NCBI RefSeq assembly: GCF_036226925.1
Contig: NZ_CP109031.1
Location: forward strand, 8,742,001 to 8,806,000
Origin: Streptomyces sp. NBC_00659
GTDB lineage: Bacteria > Actinomycetota > Actinomycetes > Streptomycetales > Streptomycetaceae
Direction of reading: 5' to 3'
DNA length: 64,000 nucleotides
Part shown: in pieces, positions 45,326 through 54,525 of the stretch
Position numbering within the stretch: position 1 is the stretch's first letter
Layout of the letters: each line of letters opens with the position of its first letter
Program-made: the position numbers and the translations under genes
Notes under the pieces: generated by a model
The model's input: only the letters and a program-made list of their open reading frames with translations
What the model was told of the DNA's origin: nothing
The model's database searches: none

Positions 45326-46153
45326 ATGCCCTTCGCCACGGCCGAGGACGGCACGCAGATCTTCTACAAGGACTGGGGATCGGGTCAGCCGGTCGTCTTC
45401 TCGCACGGGTGGCCACTGACCGCGGACGCCTGGGACGCCCAGATGAAGGTGATGGCGGACAACGGCTTCCGGGCCGTCGCCCACGACCGGCGCGGTGGCG
45501 GACGCTCCGGCCAGCCCTGGGACGGCAACAACCTCGACACCTACGCCGACGACCTGGCGGCGGTCATCGAAGCACTCGACCTCCGGGACGTCATCCTGGT
45601 CGGCCATTCGACCGGCGGTGGCGAGGTCACCCGCTACATCGGCCGGCACGGCACCCGCCGGGTGGCCAAGGCGGTCCTGGTCGGCGCGATCCCGCCGCTC
45701 ATGCTCAAGACGGCGGAGAACCCCGAAGGTCTGCCGGTCGACGTGTTCGACGAGATCCGCAAGGGCGTCGAGACCGACCGGTCGCAGTTCTACAAGGACC
45801 TCAGCGCCCCGTTCTACGGCGCCAACCGCGACGGATCGACCGTCACCCAGGGAACGCGCGACGAGTTCTGGCTCTGGAGCATGACCGTGGGCATCAAGGG
45901 CGCCTACGACTGCGTCAAGGCCTTCTCCGAGACCGACCTCACCGAGGACCTCAAGAAGATCGACGTCCCCACCCTCATCGTGCACGGCGACGACGACCAG
46001 ATCGTTCCCATCGTGGCCTCCGGCGACAAGTCCTCGAAGCTCGTCAAGGACGCGGTCTACAAGGTGTACCCGGGCGCTCCCCACGGCCTCGCCATGGTGC
46101 CGAAGTTCGCCGAGGTGTTCAACGCCGACCTGCTGGACTTCGCGCGCAGTTGA
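45326..46153 (+). CDS. Alpha/beta hydrolase, cofactor-free haloperoxidase type
   Basis: A 275-residue alpha/beta hydrolase of the bromoperoxidase/chloroperoxidase/perhydrolase group. The nucleophile elbow is [19 protein letters not shown], the acid lies in [10 protein letters not shown] and the histidine in [14 protein letters not shown], with [11 protein letters not shown] as the oxyanion loop. These act as esterases and in acetate form peracids. ATG 45326 has GAGAGGA upstream. Monocistronic, with a terminator following. A role in detoxification is possible but unproven. Confidence 0.93.
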   Translation: MPFATAEDGTQIFYKDWGSGQPVVFSHGWPLTADAWDAQMKVMADNGFRAVAHDRRGGGRSGQPWDGNNLDTYADDLAAVIEALDLRDVILVGHSTGGGEVTRYIGRHGTRRVAKAVLVGAIPPLMLKTAENPEGLPVDVFDEIRKGVETDRSQFYKDLSAPFYGANRDGSTVTQGTRDEFWLWSMTVGIKGAYDCVKAFSETDLTEDLKKIDVPTLIVHGDDDQIVPIVASGDKSSKLVKDAVYKVYPGAPHGLAMVPKFAEVFNADLLDFARS

Positions 46154-46170
46154 CCGCGGCACACCCGTAG

Positions 46171-46207
46171 TCGCCCCCGTGGCGCGGTCGATGCGCTGCC
46201 CACGGGG
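46171..46207. terminator. Terminator after the haloperoxidase-type hydrolase
   Basis: GCCCCCGTGG (46171-46180) pairs with CCACGGGGGC (46198-46207). A second hairpin, CCGAGGCG/CGCCTCGG (46262-46288), serves the convergent gene. Confidence 0.75.
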
Positions 46208-46310
46208 GCAACGCCCATGCGGGCGGGGGCGTTCACGGGCCTCACCGGCCGTTGCCCGGAGCCGAGGCGTCCAGGCCCGGCGCCTCGGGGCGGAGGGCCA
46301 GGTCGGCGCC

Positions 46311-49154
46311 TCAGGACGGAGGGCCGGAGGGCCCGGCCGGCCGGTCCTCGTCCGCCGGTTCCGCCGCGTCGGGAAGGGTCTGCTCGGTCCAGATGGCCTT
46401 GCCCTCCGGGGTGTAGCGGCTGCCCCAGCGCTCGCAGAGGGCGTTGATGAGCTGGAGCCCGCGGCCCCCCTCGTCGGTGTCCGTGGCACGCCGGATCCGG
46501 GGCATCGTCAGACTCGCGTCGGACACCTCGCAGACGAGCGTTCCGCTGCACAGGAGGCGAAGACCGATGGGGCCGCCCGCGTGCCGGATGACGTTCCCGA
46601 CGAGCTCGCTGGCCAGCAGTTCCGTCGTCATGACCAGGTCGTCCAGATGCCATCGGGCGAGCTGCTCCCGTACATGGCGACGGGCCTCACCCGCGGCCTC
46701 CGGGCCCTCCGGCAGCGCCCAGGACGCCACCTGCCGGTCGGCGACGTGGTGCAGGCGCGCGATCAGCAGGGCGGCGTCGTCGGCCGTGGGCCCACCCGGG
46801 AGCAGCCCCGCGGTCACGGAGTCGCACAGGACCTCCAGATCGGGAGAACCGGCTTCACCCCTGAGCAGACCGGCGAGCTGGGCCATGCCCTGGTCGATCT
46901 CCCGCTGCGGTGACTCCACGAGCCCGTCGGTGTAGAGGACCAGAAGGCTCTCCGCCGGCAGTTGCAGCCGCGTCGTCTCGAACGGCGGGAACGCGGCGCC
47001 CAGGGGAGGGTTGACGGCGACCTCGGGGAAGTGCGCGCTTCCGTCCGGCCGGACGACGAGCGGCGGCGGATGGCCCGCCCGCACCATGGTGCACGATCCG
47101 TCGGTGGAGTCGTACAGCGCGTAGAGGCAGGTCGCGTACGCGTGCTCGCCCAGGCCGCCCACGATGTCGTTGAGGTGGCCCATGATCTCGTCGGGAGGCA
47201 GTTCCAGGGCCGCGAGTGTGTGCAGCGCGGTGCGCAGGCGCCCCATGGTCGCGGCCTCGGACAGCCCGTGGCCCATCACGTCACCGACGACCAGGGCCAC
47301 CTGCCCCGCGGACAGCGGGATCAGGTCGTACCAGTCCCCGCCCACGTCGGAGGTCTCCCCGGTCGGCAGATAGCGTGCCGTCACGGTCGCCTCGGGCACG
47401 GTGGGGAGCTCACGGGGCAGCAGCGCCTGCTGGAGTTCCTCGGAGCGGGTGAGCTCGGCCTCGTAGAGCCGGGCCCGCTCCAGCGCGTGTGCCACCAGGG
47501 CACTGATGGTGATGAGGAGCGTGCGTTCCTCGGCCGTCAGGTGCCGGACGGTGTCGAAGGCGATGACACACACGCCGAAGGTGTGGCCGGAGGCCGTCAG
47601 GGGGAGGAACGCCCAGGCCTCCTTGTCGGTCGGAGGCATGCCGTCGGGGTCGGGGAAGGCCGTGGCCCATTCCTCGCGCGACGAGCAGAAGTAGGGTTCG
47701 CCGGTCAGGATCGCCTGCCCGGCGGCACCGGCGTCCGGCAGGTCCCTGCCGTGGGCTCCTTGCATGTGCTGAAGGAAGGAGCTCGGATAGCCGACGGATC
47801 CGATGTGCACCAGCCTCTGGTCCTCGAGGACGAGAACGAGCAGGCCCTGGGCGCCGAACGGGGGCAGGACGCGCTGGGCGACGGCCGTCACCACGTCCTC
47901 GGAGGTGGTCGCGGCCGCGAGCTGTGTGGTCAGCTCCGCCGTCCGGCTCGCGCGCTCGGCGGCGGCTCGGACGGCCTCCGCCTCCTCGGCCTCACGACGG
48001 CGGCGATCGGTGACATCGGTGAAGTACACCGTGAGGCCGCCGGGGACGGGGACGATCCGCAGGTCGTAGCGGCGTCCGGTGTCGGCCAGCGCGATGTCGA
48101 AGCCGGCTGCCGTGGACTGCGCGGCGCCGCGCCGGCACCGCTCCTCCAGGTCGGGCACATGGTGCAGGGCGGGCAGGTGCCACAGGTTCCGGCCGAAGAG
48201 CTGCTCGTCGGCCGGACCGAGGATGCGCTCCGCCTCCAGATTGGCGAAGGTGATCCGCCAGTCGTCGTCCACGGACAGGAAGGCGTCACTCATGTGCCGC
48301 AGGGCACGGCTGAGCGTGTCGCGGGTGGAGCGCGCGGCGTCGCTCGCCCAGCCTTTGCCGACGACGCGCGTGACCTGGCCCTCGTCGTCGAGCACGACGT
48401 GACCGGACGCGCGGGTCCAGGTATAGCCCCCGTCGCCGCGCCGCACCCGGTACTCGGCCTCGAACGGCGCGTGGGTGCGGATGGTGCGATCGAGGGCGGC
48501 CAGGGTGGTCGCGAGGTCGTCGGGGTGCACCACCTTCAGCCAGGTCTCGACACCGGGCGCGAAGTCCCCCGGCTCGGTCTGGTAGACCCTCATGGCCACC
48601 TGGTCCCACATCAGTTCGCCGGTGCGCACGTCCCACTCCCAGGAGCCGACCGGGGTGGCGTCGAGGTCGGTGCGCAGGAGTGCGGGCGCCGGCATCTTCT
48701 TCAGCCGGTTCGTGGTCCATTCGGCCACCGAGGTGAGGAACGTCCACTGCTCGGACGTGGGCTCCTCGTTGTCACCGGTCAGACAGGTGATCGCACCGAT
48801 GACACGGCCCTCGTAGGCCAGGGGTACGGAGAACCAGCCGGACCGCGACAGCAGCGGCGCGCTGGGTTCGGCCACGTCGGCGGGGAGCGCGGCCACCCAC
48901 ACACGCTCACCGGAGCGTACGGCTCGGGCGGTCGCCGTGGGCCCGTCCTGGTCGACGATCTCCCATGCGCGCGTGACCGACGACGGCAGTCCGGTGGAGG
49001 ACACCAGACGCAGGGCCGACACGGGGCCCCGCAGGTAGACGGCCCCGCCGACGCAGCCCAGCTCCGCGATGGAGTGCTGAAGGGCGAGCCGGAAGACCTC
49101 GCTTTCCGTGATGCCGTCGTCAGCGGTGTCGAGTAGGTCCAGCCGCCTGATCAC
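46311..49154 (-). CDS. GAF/PAS-regulated PP2C (SpoIIE) phosphatase with ATPase domain, third PAS/GAF sensor
   Basis: A 947-residue signalling protein: GAF (about 15-165), PAS (about 180-295), PAS (about 300-400), a second GAF (about 430-580), SpoIIE/PP2C (about 610-800; TSDVGGDWYDLIPL, VGDVMGHGLSEAATMG) and HATPase_c (about 810-925; ELLASELVGNVIRHAGG, DEGGRGLQLINAL). GTG 49154 has no good ribosome site, but TATATT lies six to seven bases upstream on the same strand, the spacing of a -10 box for a leaderless mRNA. Its C-terminal half closely resembles the gene at 1463. The signal is unknown. Confidence 0.9.
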   Translation of the reverse strand: MIRRLDLLDTADDGITESEVFRLALQHSIAELGCVGGAVYLRGPVSALRLVSSTGLPSSVTRAWEIVDQDGPTATARAVRSGERVWVAALPADVAEPSAPLLSRSGWFSVPLAYEGRVIGAITCLTGDNEEPTSEQWTFLTSVAEWTTNRLKKMPAPALLRTDLDATPVGSWEWDVRTGELMWDQVAMRVYQTEPGDFAPGVETWLKVVHPDDLATTLAALDRTIRTHAPFEAEYRVRRGDGGYTWTRASGHVVLDDEGQVTRVVGKGWASDAARSTRDTLSRALRHMSDAFLSVDDDWRITFANLEAERILGPADEQLFGRNLWHLPALHHVPDLEERCRRGAAQSTAAGFDIALADTGRRYDLRIVPVPGGLTVYFTDVTDRRRREAEEAEAVRAAAERASRTAELTTQLAAATTSEDVVTAVAQRVLPPFGAQGLLVLVLEDQRLVHIGSVGYPSSFLQHMQGAHGRDLPDAGAAGQAILTGEPYFCSSREEWATAFPDPDGMPPTDKEAWAFLPLTASGHTFGVCVIAFDTVRHLTAEERTLLITISALVAHALERARLYEAELTRSEELQQALLPRELPTVPEATVTARYLPTGETSDVGGDWYDLIPLSAGQVALVVGDVMGHGLSEAATMGRLRTALHTLAALELPPDEIMGHLNDIVGGLGEHAYATCLYALYDSTDGSCTMVRAGHPPPLVVRPDGSAHFPEVAVNPPLGAAFPPFETTRLQLPAESLLVLYTDGLVESPQREIDQGMAQLAGLLRGEAGSPDLEVLCDSVTAGLLPGGPTADDAALLIARLHHVADRQVASWALPEGPEAAGEARRHVREQLARWHLDDLVMTTELLASELVGNVIRHAGGPIGLRLLCSGTLVCEVSDASLTMPRIRRATDTDEGGRGLQLINALCERWGSRYTPEGKAIWTEQTLPDAAEPADEDRPAGPSGPPS

Positions 49155-49651
49155 AGACCCAATATAGGGTGCAATGCCGTAAATGACATTAAAGGGATGG
49201 TGTGCTTGTGGGAGTGCCACGGGCCGGAGACGGCGGCGTCCGGTCGGGCCGCCACCGTCTCCGGAAGTGCCCCGCCGTCGGCGCGGCGGTCGCGGCCGAG
49301 GACCGGGTGTTCTTCGGGTTGCGGGGTGCGGTGCGCGACACCACGCTGGCCAGGACGCCCGCGTGATCGACGGCCCGGGACCGGTCGCCCGCTTCCCCGA
49401 GGCCGGGCGGCGGTGCGCGTCCGGGCACGCGTGGCGGGTGGGCGCGACGACGGGAGAACGGTGGCACACAGGTGAACGCCGGATCGCGTCGTCCTCAGCG
49501 GCGGCCCGGCGCGCCCGGCACGGGTCGCGGCGGGCGCCGGACGCGTTACGTCGTGGGGAATCGCTCCTCCCGTGGCGTCTGGACGGTCACGCGGGCGCGA
49601 ACGTCCGCTGCCTACGGGCGGCACGGCACCGGAGACGACCAGGGGGCCCTG
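49155..49651. other. About 500-bp divergent gap between the PP2C and AI-2E genes
   Basis: The left end has the AT-rich promoter of the PP2C gene (-10 TATATT on the minus strand, plus-strand positions 49161-49166) and an AATG...CATT symmetry at about 49172-49189. The rest is Arg/Gly-rich in the frame of the AI-2E gene and may be partly coding if an upstream GTG (49472) is used. Confidence 0.45.
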
Positions 49652-50776
49652 GTGCGTCACGGGCTACGGGTGGCCGCGGCCTACGCGTGGCGGCTGCTCG
49701 TGGTCGGTGTGGTCGCCTATGCGGTCTTCGCCCTCCTGGGCAGGCTCCAGCTGGTCGCGGTGGCCCTGTTCCTCGCGCTCGTCGTGACGGCGGTCCTGCG
49801 TCCCCTGGCCGACCTGCTGGCACGGCGGATGCCGAGGACCGTGGCGGTGATCGTCAGCATCCTGGTCAGCATCCTGCTGGTGCTCGGCGTGATGGCGCTG
49901 GTCGGTCGTGTCGTGGCGGGCGAGTCCGGCAAGCTGGGCCATGAGTTCGCCGGGGGTCTGGGACGGATCGAACGCTGGCTGGAGGGCTCACCGTTCCATG
50001 TGAGCCACGCGGTGATGTCGAACCTCCAGGGCAAGGTGGCCACGTTCGTCTCCGAGCACCGTTCCGTACTGATCAGCAGCGCCCTCAGCGGCGCCGGCCG
50101 CGCGGTGGAGTTCGTCACCGGCCTGGTGCTCGCGCTGTTCTGCTCGCTGTTCTTCATCCGCTCCGGGGACCGGTTCTGGCGCTGGTTCCAGGACCTGATG
50201 CCGGAGAGCGCGCGGGACCCGTGGGACCGCGGCGGGCGTGCGGCCTGGCGGACCTTCGCCGGCTACACGCGCGGCATCATCATCGTGGCGGCCACCAACG
50301 CCATCCTCGTCGGCATCGCCCTGTTCGTCCTGGGCGTACCACTGGCGCTGCCGCTCACGTTGCTGGAGTTCTTCGCCGCGTTCATCCCCCTGGTGGGCTC
50401 GCCCGTCGCGCTCGCCGTGGCCACGGTCGTCGCCCTGGCCACCCGGGGGCCGGTCGTCGCGCTCATCGTGCTCGCCCTGATCGTCGTCATCGGCCAGTTG
50501 GAGGGGCACGTACTGCACCCGCTCGTCCTGAGCTGGGCCGTCCGGCTGCACCCCGTGGTCGTGGCCCTCTCTGTGATCGCGGGGAGCATCCTGGCCGGTG
50601 TGACCGGCGCCGTCGTGGCGGTACCGATGGTGTCGGTCGCCTGGTCCGTGATCACCGAGCTGCGGGCACGCCCCGAGCCGGAACCCTCCGGGCGCTCACC
50701 GGACCACCGGTCCGCCCCGGCCGAGCGGCGTTCCGGGCCGACGGGGGATGCCGGGGCAAGGGCCGGGAAGCCGTGA
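49652..50776 (+). CDS. AI-2E family transporter (TqsA/PerM-like)
   Basis: A 374-residue membrane protein (as annotated from GTG 49652, with AGGGGG upstream) of the AI-2E/PerM family. About seven to eight hydrophobic helices are visible, including LLVVGVVAYAVFALLGRLQL at the start and the conserved LEFFAAFIPLVGSPVALAVA late in the chain. The frame continues to GTG 49472, which would add 60 Arg-rich residues that look non-native. Family members export signals or act as Na+/H+ antiporters. A 45-residue polar tail ends the protein. Confidence 0.85.
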   Translation: MRHGLRVAAAYAWRLLVVGVVAYAVFALLGRLQLVAVALFLALVVTAVLRPLADLLARRMPRTVAVIVSILVSILLVLGVMALVGRVVAGESGKLGHEFAGGLGRIERWLEGSPFHVSHAVMSNLQGKVATFVSEHRSVLISSALSGAGRAVEFVTGLVLALFCSLFFIRSGDRFWRWFQDLMPESARDPWDRGGRAAWRTFAGYTRGIIIVAATNAILVGIALFVLGVPLALPLTLLEFFAAFIPLVGSPVALAVATVVALATRGPVVALIVLALIVVIGQLEGHVLHPLVLSWAVRLHPVVVALSVIAGSILAGVTGAVVAVPMVSVAWSVITELRARPEPEPSGRSPDHRSAPAERRSGPTGDAGARAGKP

Positions 50777-50881
50777 CGGCGCCGGGTCGGCGGCGCCGCT
50801 ACGTCGTATTCCTGTAGTCCTATGGCGCCGTGGCGCCGTGGCCCGTAGCCCTGTCCCCCGTCCTCCCGCTGTGCCTCAGGA

Positions 50882-51328
50882 TCAGGAGGCCTCGACGGCT
50901 GCCTTGATCCGCTGGCCGAAGGCGTCCGCGTCCTTGCGGGCCGCACTCAGCGCCAAGCCCACCAGGAGTTTGCCGATGCCATGGCCCTCAAGGACGTTGA
51001 AGATCCGGACCCGGGTGGTCCGGGGGCCGGTGGACTCGAGGTCGTAGCCGCCCTCCTTCGCCATGACGGTGTTCTTCGAGATCTCGGCCCAGCGGATCCG
51101 GCGGGACGGCTCGAACTCGGTGATGCGGAACTCCCGGCCCGTCTTCATTCCGGCGTCCTTGACGGTGCTGGTGAAGACGGTGCCCACGGCCGTCGGGCCC
51201 TCCGGAGTCTTCGTGATCGCCTGCACCCTGGGGCTGAACCGGGGGTCGTTCGTGCCGGCGGCGAGGTAGGCGAACACCTCCTCGACGGGGCGGTTGATCT
51301 CGGTTGTCGCCTCGAACTGACCGGACAC
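50882..51328 (-). CDS. SRPBCC-family protein
   Basis: A 148-residue START-fold protein (EATTEINRPVEEVFAYLAAG; closing helix GKLLVGLALSAARKDADAFG), of the polyketide_cyc2-like group, with unknown ligand. GTG 51328 has a very good AGGAGGAA ribosome site. It follows the hypothetical gene at 51437 in the same direction, separated by 108 bases. Confidence 0.88.
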   Translation of the reverse strand: MSGQFEATTEINRPVEEVFAYLAAGTNDPRFSPRVQAITKTPEGPTAVGTVFTSTVKDAGMKTGREFRITEFEPSRRIRWAEISKNTVMAKEGGYDLESTGPRTTRVRIFNVLEGHGIGKLLVGLALSAARKDADAFGQRIKAAVEAS

Positions 51329-51436
51329 GGTTCCTCCTGTGCTGCGATCACGGACCGCCCGCTGAGGGCGCGCGGCCTTGCCGCGCCCGATCAGCCTAGG
51401 GGCCAGGAGCGCTGCGGGCGCGTCGCACGGGCTTGT

Positions 51437-52015
51437 TCAGTGGTCGAAGCCGTCGGACAGACGCACGGTGTAGCCGTCCTCCTCCATCAGGACGACGGTG
51501 ACGCCGAAGGGGTTGGGATGGTCAAGCTCCATCGGGGTGAACGCGTACGCGACGGCGGCCTCGACGGGCGGCGGAAGTTCGCCGTCCGGTCGCGGCGCGG
51601 GGGCCTGGTCCCAGTCGAGGGCGGCCGCGGACTCGTCCGTGTTCCCGGAGCCGGTGGGCAAGGACTCCTCGGTGTAGGGGAACTGGTGCAGCACATGCCC
51701 GTCCGGGGTGGCGCGGACCATGTTCAGGCACGGGGAGGGGCCGGAGACCGGCAGCTCGCAGGCGGTGGCGACCTCCTGGGTCTCCCAGGCCAGCACGACC
51801 TCGTCCGCGCCGGCCGCCGCCGCGATGTTCGACAGCGCCGCGATGCCGGTGAGCGCGTCGGCCCCGGGCTCGGTCGGGCGGACCCAGACCAGCCCGACCA
51901 GCTCGCCCCGCACGAGCGGCATGATGACCGGCCGGGGTACCGCACCCTCGCGCACGCCCTTGACGTAGGCGCTCTTCATCGAGCCGACCAGCGTGTCCCA
52001 CGTTCGCGTGTCCAC
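51437..52015 (-). CDS. Conserved-looking protein of unknown function
   Basis: A 192-residue soluble protein. GTG 52015 has AAAGGGG upstream. The sequence mixes helical (GSMKSAYVKGVREGAVPRPV) and strand-rich parts (ELVGLVWVRPTEPGADALTG), with two cysteines (ATACELPVSGPSPCLNM). The end is acidic and strand-forming (GVTVVLMEEDGYTVRLSD). No membrane helix, signal peptide or known motif is seen. It is divergent from the MOSC gene. Confidence 0.75.
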   Translation of the reverse strand: MDTRTWDTLVGSMKSAYVKGVREGAVPRPVIMPLVRGELVGLVWVRPTEPGADALTGIAALSNIAAAAGADEVVLAWETQEVATACELPVSGPSPCLNMVRATPDGHVLHQFPYTEESLPTGSGNTDESAAALDWDQAPAPRPDGELPPPVEAAVAYAFTPMELDHPNPFGVTVVLMEEDGYTVRLSDGFDH

Positions 52016-52158
52016 GGAAGCCCCTTTGCCGCTGTTGTCTTCGATCACCGCCGACCCTGTCACGCGGGGTGTCCCCGTGTCAGCGGGATGTCCGGCAGGC
52101 GACCCCTTCGGTGCCGTTCGCCCGTACGGCGGCGCGGACCGCTCACGCGGACGTCCCT

Positions 52159-52172
52159 TAGGGTCGATGGGA
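52159..52172 (+). promoter_or_regulatory. Possible leaderless promoter of the MOSC gene
   Basis: TAGGGT at 52159-52164 is a -10-like hexamer that ends seven bases before the ATG at 52172. No separate ribosome site exists apart from the G-rich spacer, so transcription may begin at the start codon. Confidence 0.4.
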
Positions 52173-52681
52173 TGGCGCGTGTGGAAGTCCTTCAGCTGCT
52201 GGTCTCGGCCGTGCACCGGTTCGAGGGCCGACCGGGCGACGGGGTGCCCCCGCTGCCCGACGCGGAACTGGTGACGACCGCTCAGGTGCGCGCCGGACTC
52301 GGGATCGTCGGCGACCGCTACTTCAACCATCCGGCCCATCGGAACGCGTCGATCACCCTCGTGGCGGCCGAGCGCTTTCCGCAGGGGACGGCCGCGGAAG
52401 CGGACCTCCGGCTGACCCGGCGCAACGTTCTGCTCCGGGGCGTGGACATCGACGCCTGTGTCGGCGCGACGATCTCCCTGGACTGCGGCACCGGGCCCGT
52501 GCTGCTCGCCGTACGCGGCGCGGCCAGGCCCTGCGCCTGGATGGACACCACGCTCGGCCCCGGCGCGCGACGGGCGCTGCGCGACGGCGGGGGAATCCGC
52601 TGCCGCCCGCTGACCGACGGCACTCTCGCGGTGGGGCCCGCCGAGTTCACGGTGGTGGAGCCGGCACCCGCGAAGGACTGA
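52172..52681 (+). CDS. MOSC-domain protein
   Basis: A 169-residue MOSC-domain protein. The domain is signalled by GIVGDRYFNHPAHRNASITL, LTRRNVLLRGVDI and VRGAARPCAWMDTTL, whose cysteine is the conserved MOSC residue that carries sulfur or binds molybdenum cofactor. Members include stand-alone molybdenum-cofactor enzymes (YiiM/mARC-like) and unknowns. No molybdenum gene is nearby. Confidence 0.9.
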   Translation: MARVEVLQLLVSAVHRFEGRPGDGVPPLPDAELVTTAQVRAGLGIVGDRYFNHPAHRNASITLVAAERFPQGTAAEADLRLTRRNVLLRGVDIDACVGATISLDCGTGPVLLAVRGAARPCAWMDTTLGPGARRALRDGGGIRCRPLTDGTLAVGPAEFTVVEPAPAKD

Positions 52682-52812
52682 CCCGAGGGTGCCGAGGGTG
52701 GAGCGCGGTCGGCCGCCGCGACGGACCGGCTTGGACGGGCCGGCTTGGACGGGCCGGGTTGTGGGCGCGTCCAGTCCGGCGGCCGCGAAGCACCGGCCCG
52801 CCGAGGTATATC

Positions 52813-52870
52813 CAACCAGTTGGTTGACTAAGGCGGGGGCTGGGCATACGGTTATTCAACCAACTGGTTG
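52813..52870 (+). promoter_or_regulatory. Tandem ArsR-type operators, CAACC-N4-GGTTG
   Basis: CAACCAGTTGGTTG (52813-52826) and CAACCAACTGGTTG (52857-52870) are both perfect 5-4-5 palindromes, 44 bp apart (about four turns). The second ends 17 bases before the ArsR start. The same half-sites appear at 12078-12126. Confidence 0.85.
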
Positions 52871-52887
52871 ATTACGTGAGGTGAGAG

Positions 52888-53250
52888 GTGTCCGACGAGC
52901 GGCTGTCCCGGGTGTTCTCGGCCCTGGCCGACCCGACGCGGCGCGACATCGTGGCCAGGCTGGCCGCGGGGGACGCCACGGTCAACGAACTGGCCGAGCC
53001 CTACGACGTGACGGTGCAGGCCGTGTCCAAGCACATCCGGGTGCTGGAGGACGCCGGTCTGGTCAGCCGCAGCAGAGACGCCCAGCGTCGGCCCTGCCAC
53101 CTCGAAGGCGAGGTCTTCGACCTGATGACGCGATGGATCGAACGCTACCGACGCGAGGCGGAGGACCGTTTCCACCGGCTCGACGCCGTCCTCGAACGGA
53201 TGGGGGACCAGCCGGGCGAAGGCACCTCCGGCAAGGAGGCGGCATCATGA
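52888..53250 (+). CDS. ArsR-family transcriptional regulator
   Basis: A 120-residue winged-helix repressor (VFSALADPTRRDIVARLAAG; DVTVQAVSKHIRVLEDAGLV; basic RSRDAQRRPCHLEG wing). It lacks the metal-binding ELCVC motif and belongs to the SRPBCC-linked branch. GTG 52888 follows GGTGAGAG. Its end overlaps the SRPBCC gene by four bases (ATGA). Two perfect operators lie right before it. Confidence 0.93.
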   Translation: MSDERLSRVFSALADPTRRDIVARLAAGDATVNELAEPYDVTVQAVSKHIRVLEDAGLVSRSRDAQRRPCHLEGEVFDLMTRWIERYRREAEDRFHRLDAVLERMGDQPGEGTSGKEAAS

Positions 53251-53756
53251 GCACCGCGAACCGGAGCGACCGGCACGAGACGCGGATCGTGGCCGACCCG
53301 GCGCTGCCCACCATCCTCATCACCCGGGAGTTCGACGCCCCCGCGGAGCGTGTGTTCAGGGCGTACACCGATCCCGGTCTCGTCGTGCAGTGGCTCGGCC
53401 CGCGTCGGCTGACCATGCGGATCGACGTGTACGAGGCGCGCACCGGTGGCTCGTACCGCTATGTGCATCGCGAGGCGGACGGGACGGAGTACGGCTTCCG
53501 CGGCGTGTTCCACGAGGTGCGCCGCGACGAGCGCATCGTGCAGACCTTCGCCTACGACGGCTTCCCGGACGGCGTCAGCCTGGAGACCACGCTCTTCGAG
53601 GACCTCGGCGGCCGGACCCGGGTCACCACCACCTCGCTCATGGCGTCCGTCGAGGCCCGCGACGCGATGATCAGAAGCGGTATGCAACGCGGTGTCCGCG
53701 AGGGCCATGAGCGCCTCGACGAACTGCTCGGCGGCCGCCGGAGCGGGAACGCCTGA
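53247..53756 (+). CDS. SRPBCC (AHSA1-like) domain protein
   Basis: A 169-residue AHSA1/CalC-like SRPBCC protein (LITREFDAPAERVFRAYTDP, VQWLGPRRLTMRIDVYEART, GGSYRYVHREADGTEYGF). Such proteins bind hydrophobic ligands, and paired ArsR proteins regulate them. AAGGAGG sits before ATG 53247, inside the ArsR gene end. It is followed by the TIGR03086-like gene after 37 bases, so a three-gene operon is likely. Confidence 0.93.
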   Translation: MSTANRSDRHETRIVADPALPTILITREFDAPAERVFRAYTDPGLVVQWLGPRRLTMRIDVYEARTGGSYRYVHREADGTEYGFRGVFHEVRRDERIVQTFAYDGFPDGVSLETTLFEDLGGRTRVTTTSLMASVEARDAMIRSGMQRGVREGHERLDELLGGRRSGNA

Positions 53757-53793
53757 ACACCCGAAGAAGAACCGAGACGGAAGGCTTGAGATC

Positions 53794-54348
53794 ATGACGA
53801 GCGCAGCCGACGAGCACCGCACTGTCGCCGAGATCTTCACCGAACGGGTGCGCGGAGTGCGCCCCGGGGCCTGGGAGAACCCCGCGCCGTGCGACGGCTG
53901 GGTCGCCCGGGACGTGGTGCGTCACCTGGTCGAGTGGTTCCCCGACTTCCTGAAGGCGGGCGCCGGGGTCGAACTGCCGAAGGGGCCGTCGGTGGACGAC
54001 GACCCGGTGAAGGCCTGGACGGTGCACAGCGACGGAGTGCAGGCACTCCTCGACGATCCGGCCACGGCGCACAGAACGCTGTCGAACCCGCACATCGGCG
54101 AGGTCCCGCTGGACCAGGCGGTCGACCGCTTCTACACCGCCGACGTCTTCATGCACACCTGGGACCTGGCACGCGCCAGCGGCCAGGACGAGCGCCTCGA
54201 CCCCGCCAGGTGCGCCCGGTTGCTCGACGGCATGCTGCCGCTCGACGACGTGCTGCGCGGGAGCGGACAGTACGGGCCACGGGTCGAGGTCCCGGAGACC
54301 GTCGACGTACAGACGCGCCTGCTCGCCTTCATCGGACGCAATCCCTGA
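53794..54348 (+). CDS. TIGR03086-like DinB-fold putative metal-binding protein
   Basis: A 184-residue helical protein of the DinB/mycothiol-dependent maleylpyruvate-isomerase fold. The N-part PCDGWVARDVVRHLVEWFPD has the conserved metal-ligand His, and DVFMHTWDLARASG gives another His/Asp pair. In actinobacteria such proteins use mycothiol or act as uncharacterised metal enzymes. It probably shares the arsR-SRPBCC mRNA, suggesting a thiol-linked detoxification role (inferred). Confidence 0.88.
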   Translation: MTSAADEHRTVAEIFTERVRGVRPGAWENPAPCDGWVARDVVRHLVEWFPDFLKAGAGVELPKGPSVDDDPVKAWTVHSDGVQALLDDPATAHRTLSNPHIGEVPLDQAVDRFYTADVFMHTWDLARASGQDERLDPARCARLLDGMLPLDDVLRGSGQYGPRVEVPETVDVQTRLLAFIGRNP

Positions 54349-54420
54349 GGAACCCTCCGGGGAGGGGTGCGGTCCCGGAACAGGTGCCGCCCCGGAACGG
54401 CGCAGCTCCGGGACGGGAAC

Positions 54421-54476
54421 CGTCCGGGTCGGGATGCTGTTCGGGACGGGACGCCGTCCGGGTCGGGACACTGTTC
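54421..54476. repeat. 34-bp spaced direct repeat downstream of the TIGR03086-like gene
   Basis: CGTCCGGGTCGGGA starts at 54421 and again at 54455, followed in both copies by a short variable stretch and CTGTTC. Related GGAAC/GGGACGGGA fragments fill most of the 177-bp gap before the FUSC gene. Confidence 0.55.
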
Positions 54477-54525
54477 CTGAAGGGGAACCGTTCCGAAACG
54501 GTCGCCGTTCCGGCCGTGGGCACGT

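Noticed and set aside
49472..49651. Longer N-terminus for the AI-2E family gene
   Set aside because: The extra 60 residues are Arg-rich without a ribosome site; the GTG at 49652 has AGGGGG and starts just before the first helix.
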